A stretch of 64,000 bases of DNA from CSBr16-58 sp051859825 (lineage in GTDB: Bacteria > Bacteroidota > Bacteroidia > Flavobacteriales > Schleiferiaceae): NCBI GenBank assembly GCA_051859825.1, contig JBHYFA010000003.1, positions 10,587 through 74,586 on the forward strand. The letters are read 5' to 3'. A program made the translations under genes and the position numbers. The notes under the pieces were generated by a model. It saw only the letters and a list, made by a program, of their open reading frames with translations, had not been told where the DNA came from and made no database searches. Shown piece by piece: positions 61,756-64,000 of the stretch; position 1 is the stretch's first letter; each line of letters starts with the position of its first letter.

Positions 61756-61988
61756 TTAAAATTAATGAGTGTACTAAATTACAACTATATCTTTTTAGTT
61801 GATGAAAAAACTTTCAATTTTTTTTAGAGCCTCATAAATTGTGTTTATCTAATAATAGCGGGAGTTTTGCGACTGTTTTTCTTTGTAAACCAATGTTGCT
61901 AAATCATTATCATACAGCTTGAGTGGTTTTATTAACACTTGTAGAATTCGTTATCACTGTTCAAAAGTTCTTGTAGCTTTTGGAATTC

Positions 61989-64000
61989 CTACTCCACCTT
62001 CACCAATTTCCCCTTTTTCAAAGCTCCCACTTCATTGCTGTACATGCCTTCAACTTGCACAGGTGGTAGGTAGAAGCTGCCTTTGTAGGTAGCAGACAGT
62101 CGTACTTCGAAGGTGACGGAAGCGTTTTGGTTGAGGTCGAAATAGGTGTAAACGCGGTCATCACGGAAATCGCGGTGGTCGCTTTCATCATCGCCGGTCA
62201 TTATTCTGCTGCTGATGATTTCCCAGCCGGAAGGGAATATTTGCGTCAGCGCCAAGTCACTCATATCCATGATGGAGGAGGTGCGCTGTACGGTTACTCT
62301 CGCGATGAAATCCGTGCCTTGCTGTAGGTTGCTAACATCGATGGTCTGCCGGTTGTTGTTGAGATAGGTGACCGAGAGATTGAGGTTGTTCGCATACTCT
62401 ATTTCATTGCCAATGGCCGGAATGCCGGTGGTGGTGAGGCGCACGTAGAGCGGACTCTTTCCGGTATTGCTAATTTCCGCAGAATATCCACTGGCCTCGT
62501 CAAACTCCCTACGGATGGTTTGTCCTTTGCCACTGATGGATTCTTTCCTCCCTCCATTCATGCTAAACTGAGCTTCGTATGCTTTTCCGGGGTCATGTTT
62601 GGCGAAATAACGGCCTAAGGCGCAAAGCGACCAAGCTATTTCTTGGGTGCTCATCCACGAGTCGGAGCTCAATGCCTTGATAAGGTTTTCGGCCAGCATG
62701 GCGGCATCGCGGTCTTTTTTTACCAATACGGCACTTTCCAACATCATCGCCTGATCGCGGATGTTGGAGCCCATGGTGAAGGCATTGCGGTAGTTGCGTG
62801 AACCAACGGGGTTGTTGTTGTACAACTCTTCGGCGGCTTTGGTCTGACCGCTCAGCATGTAGGCCGCAGCCAGCAAGTTTGCGGTAGTATTGGAATTACC
62901 GATTTTTGCCTTCAAACGGTTCATGGCTCCAATTTCCGGCTTACCCGCCAACGCCAAGGTGTAAAGTCGATAGGCTTGATTGAAAAAGCGGAAATCGGAA
63001 TCGTAACGGTTGTCTTCGTTGAGTTTGTTGTTGCGGGCTTCATTGGCCTGATAACGCATCAAATTGGAAAAGAGAGCCTCGGGAATATTGAATCCTTGAT
63101 TTCGGGCTTCAATGAGAAAATGCAAGGTATAAGAGCTTCCCCAATTGTGGGTTGACCTGCTGCCGGGCCAGAAGTTCATTCCGCCATTGGCATTTTGTAA
63201 TTGTACGACCTTTAGTAGCATTGCAGAAACCTGATGCGCCACTTTTTCTTTGTCCTCTTGCGAAAGCTCGGTGAATCTTTGCAAATAGATCTGCGGAAAC
63301 ACCCGGGAAATGCTTTGCTCCAAGCAGCCGTGCGGATAGGTAATCAAACTTTGCAATCGCTTGTTGAGATTGATGTCGGGCATGCCGGAAAATTCCAGTA
63401 CTGCGTTATTACTGTTGGTGATGCCCAAGGCTTCCAAGTCTATGGTGGCGTTGCTACCCGGGTCAACTTTTTTCCATTTGGAAAGACTCTGTCTGCCTAC
63501 CGGATAGCGTACCCCGATATTGGTTTTGTCATTGGCAACATTTGCCCCGGAAGTGGCTTGAATATCAATGATAATATTCCCTGTACGATCACCTACTTCC
63601 AGTTCCAGCATGACCATCTGCTCACCGGGTTCGGTGAATTTTGCTTGGGCTTCACTCAATATGAGTCGGGCATCGCCGGTGACTTTCGCCTTTACTTTCA
63701 CGTCTTTCACCGATTTGTCCATGGCAAAGAGTTGCACGGGAATTTGTATGCGCTCTCCGGGGCCAAGAACGCGAGGCAGTGTGGTTTGCACCATAAGCGG
63801 GAGTTTTACCGCTGCGGTGGTTTCCGCGCTTCCGTAGGCCGGTCCCTCAGCGGCAATAACCATAGCGCGTACCGAACCCACGTAATTGGGCATGGTAAAT
63901 TCGTGGGTAATGCTTTTGCCTTTTTGCAGGCTAAATGGCCCGGCGTGCAGCACCACCGGACGAAAACGCAGATTGGTTTTGGGCTTCGCGCCGGTTAATT
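61989..64000 (-). CDS. Bacterial alpha-2-macroglobulin family protein, C-terminal part (cut by the right edge)
   Basis: The frame is open to the end of the window, so the N-terminal MG domains lie outside. Visible are LHAGPFSLQKGKSITHEFTMPNYVGSVRAMVIAAEG, LMVQTTLPRVLGPGERI and the thioester motif YPHGCLEQSISRVFP near 63300-63340 (Cys and Gln present). The alpha-helical thioester domain (NGGMNFWPG, EIAWSLCALGRYFAKHD) and the C-terminal receptor-type domain follow. These periplasmic proteins are thought to trap foreign proteases after envelope damage, with PBP1C repairing the wall. The GTG at 63956 is internal. Confidence 0.93.
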   Translation of the reverse strand, partial: LTGAKPKTNLRFRPVVLHAGPFSLQKGKSITHEFTMPNYVGSVRAMVIAAEGPAYGSAETTAAVKLPLMVQTTLPRVLGPGERIQIPVQLFAMDKSVKDVKVKAKVTGDARLILSEAQAKFTEPGEQMVMLELEVGDRTGNIIIDIQATSGANVANDKTNIGVRYPVGRQSLSKWKKVDPGSNATIDLEALGITNSNNAVLEFSGMPDINLNKRLQSLITYPHGCLEQSISRVFPQIYLQRFTELSQEDKEKVAHQVSAMLLKVVQLQNANGGMNFWPGSRSTHNWGSSYTLHFLIEARNQGFNIPEALFSNLMRYQANEARNNKLNEDNRYDSDFRFFNQAYRLYTLALAGKPEIGAMNRLKAKIGNSNTTANLLAAAYMLSGQTKAAEELYNNNPVGSRNYRNAFTMGSNIRDQAMMLESAVLVKKDRDAAMLAENLIKALSSDSWMSTQEIAWSLCALGRYFAKHDPGKAYEAQFSMNGGRKESISGKGQTIRREFDEASGYSAEISNTGKSPLYVRLTTTGIPAIGNEIEYANNLNLSVTYLNNNRQTIDVSNLQQGTDFIARVTVQRTSSIMDMSDLALTQIFPSGWEIISSRIMTGDDESDHRDFRDDRVYTYFDLNQNASVTFEVRLSATYKGSFYLPPVQVEGMYSNEVGALKKGKLVKVE

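Overview
The window is a chromosome segment of a member of the Bacteroidota, probably a marine-type Flavobacteriales relative; the phylum is well supported and the lower rank is inference. The support is: several secreted proteins with type IX secretion (T9SS) C-terminal signals of both type A and type B, a PorP/SprF protein, SBBP, PEGA and FISUMP surface proteins, and repeated promoters of the Bacteroidota form TTG-N(~20)-TAnnTTTG. It is a draft assembly. There are two N runs (100 N at 12233 and 10 N at 34972), and both break genes that are otherwise continuous.

Layout, left to right. 1-427 is the end of lipB. 766-4109 is a leftward arsenic-type operon: arsR, a small CXXC thioredoxin, an ArsP-like permease, ArsF-like and ArsG-like proteins, and an FmdE-like lipoprotein. 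Its promoter -7 box lies inside a palindrome upstream of arsR. 4428-5645 is a padR regulator and a membrane partner behind a perfect 15-bp inverted repeat; each gene seems to lack one base near its start. 5630-8073 holds an outer-membrane barrel, a DoxX-like protein and an FAD oxidoreductase. 8248-18543 is a gene of over 9 kb for a PKD-repeat T9SS type B adhesin, overlapping a PorP/SprF gene. 18540-21125 is a T9SS type A protein. 21425-23291 has an XRE/S24 regulator and a KilA-N gene bracketed by copies of the regulator's 3' end. 23422-29642 is an AT-rich operon of three surface proteins (PEGA, FISUMP, SBBP).

29653-37124 is a type I restriction-modification island. In transcription order it is hsdR, hsdS, a DUF1016/PDDEXK nuclease and hsdM, all overlapping or abutting. 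An IS3 remnant and palindrome-rich DNA lie at its left edge, and a GC-rich structured non-coding stretch lies at its right edge. The nuclease gene contains three in-frame palindromic repeats.

37771-64000 is mostly housekeeping: an ABC permease, purH, the full rod-shape cluster mreB-mreC-mreD-mrdA-rodA, a propeller-type sensor kinase convergent with a NarL-type response regulator, patatin, uvrC, tolC, an efflux adaptor and tsaB. It ends with pbpC and an alpha-2-macroglobulin gene, separated by a T9SS type B gene. A family of short imperfect palindromes is scattered through this part, mostly just after stop codons. Two TTTTCC-N8-GGAAAA operator-like sites stand alone near 57750.

The strongest leads are the DUF1016 nuclease with coding palindromes inside the R-M operon, the structured non-coding region at 37465-37667, the duplicated regulator tail around the KilA-N gene, and the arsR operator overlapping its promoter. 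No tRNA, rRNA or CRISPR array was found.
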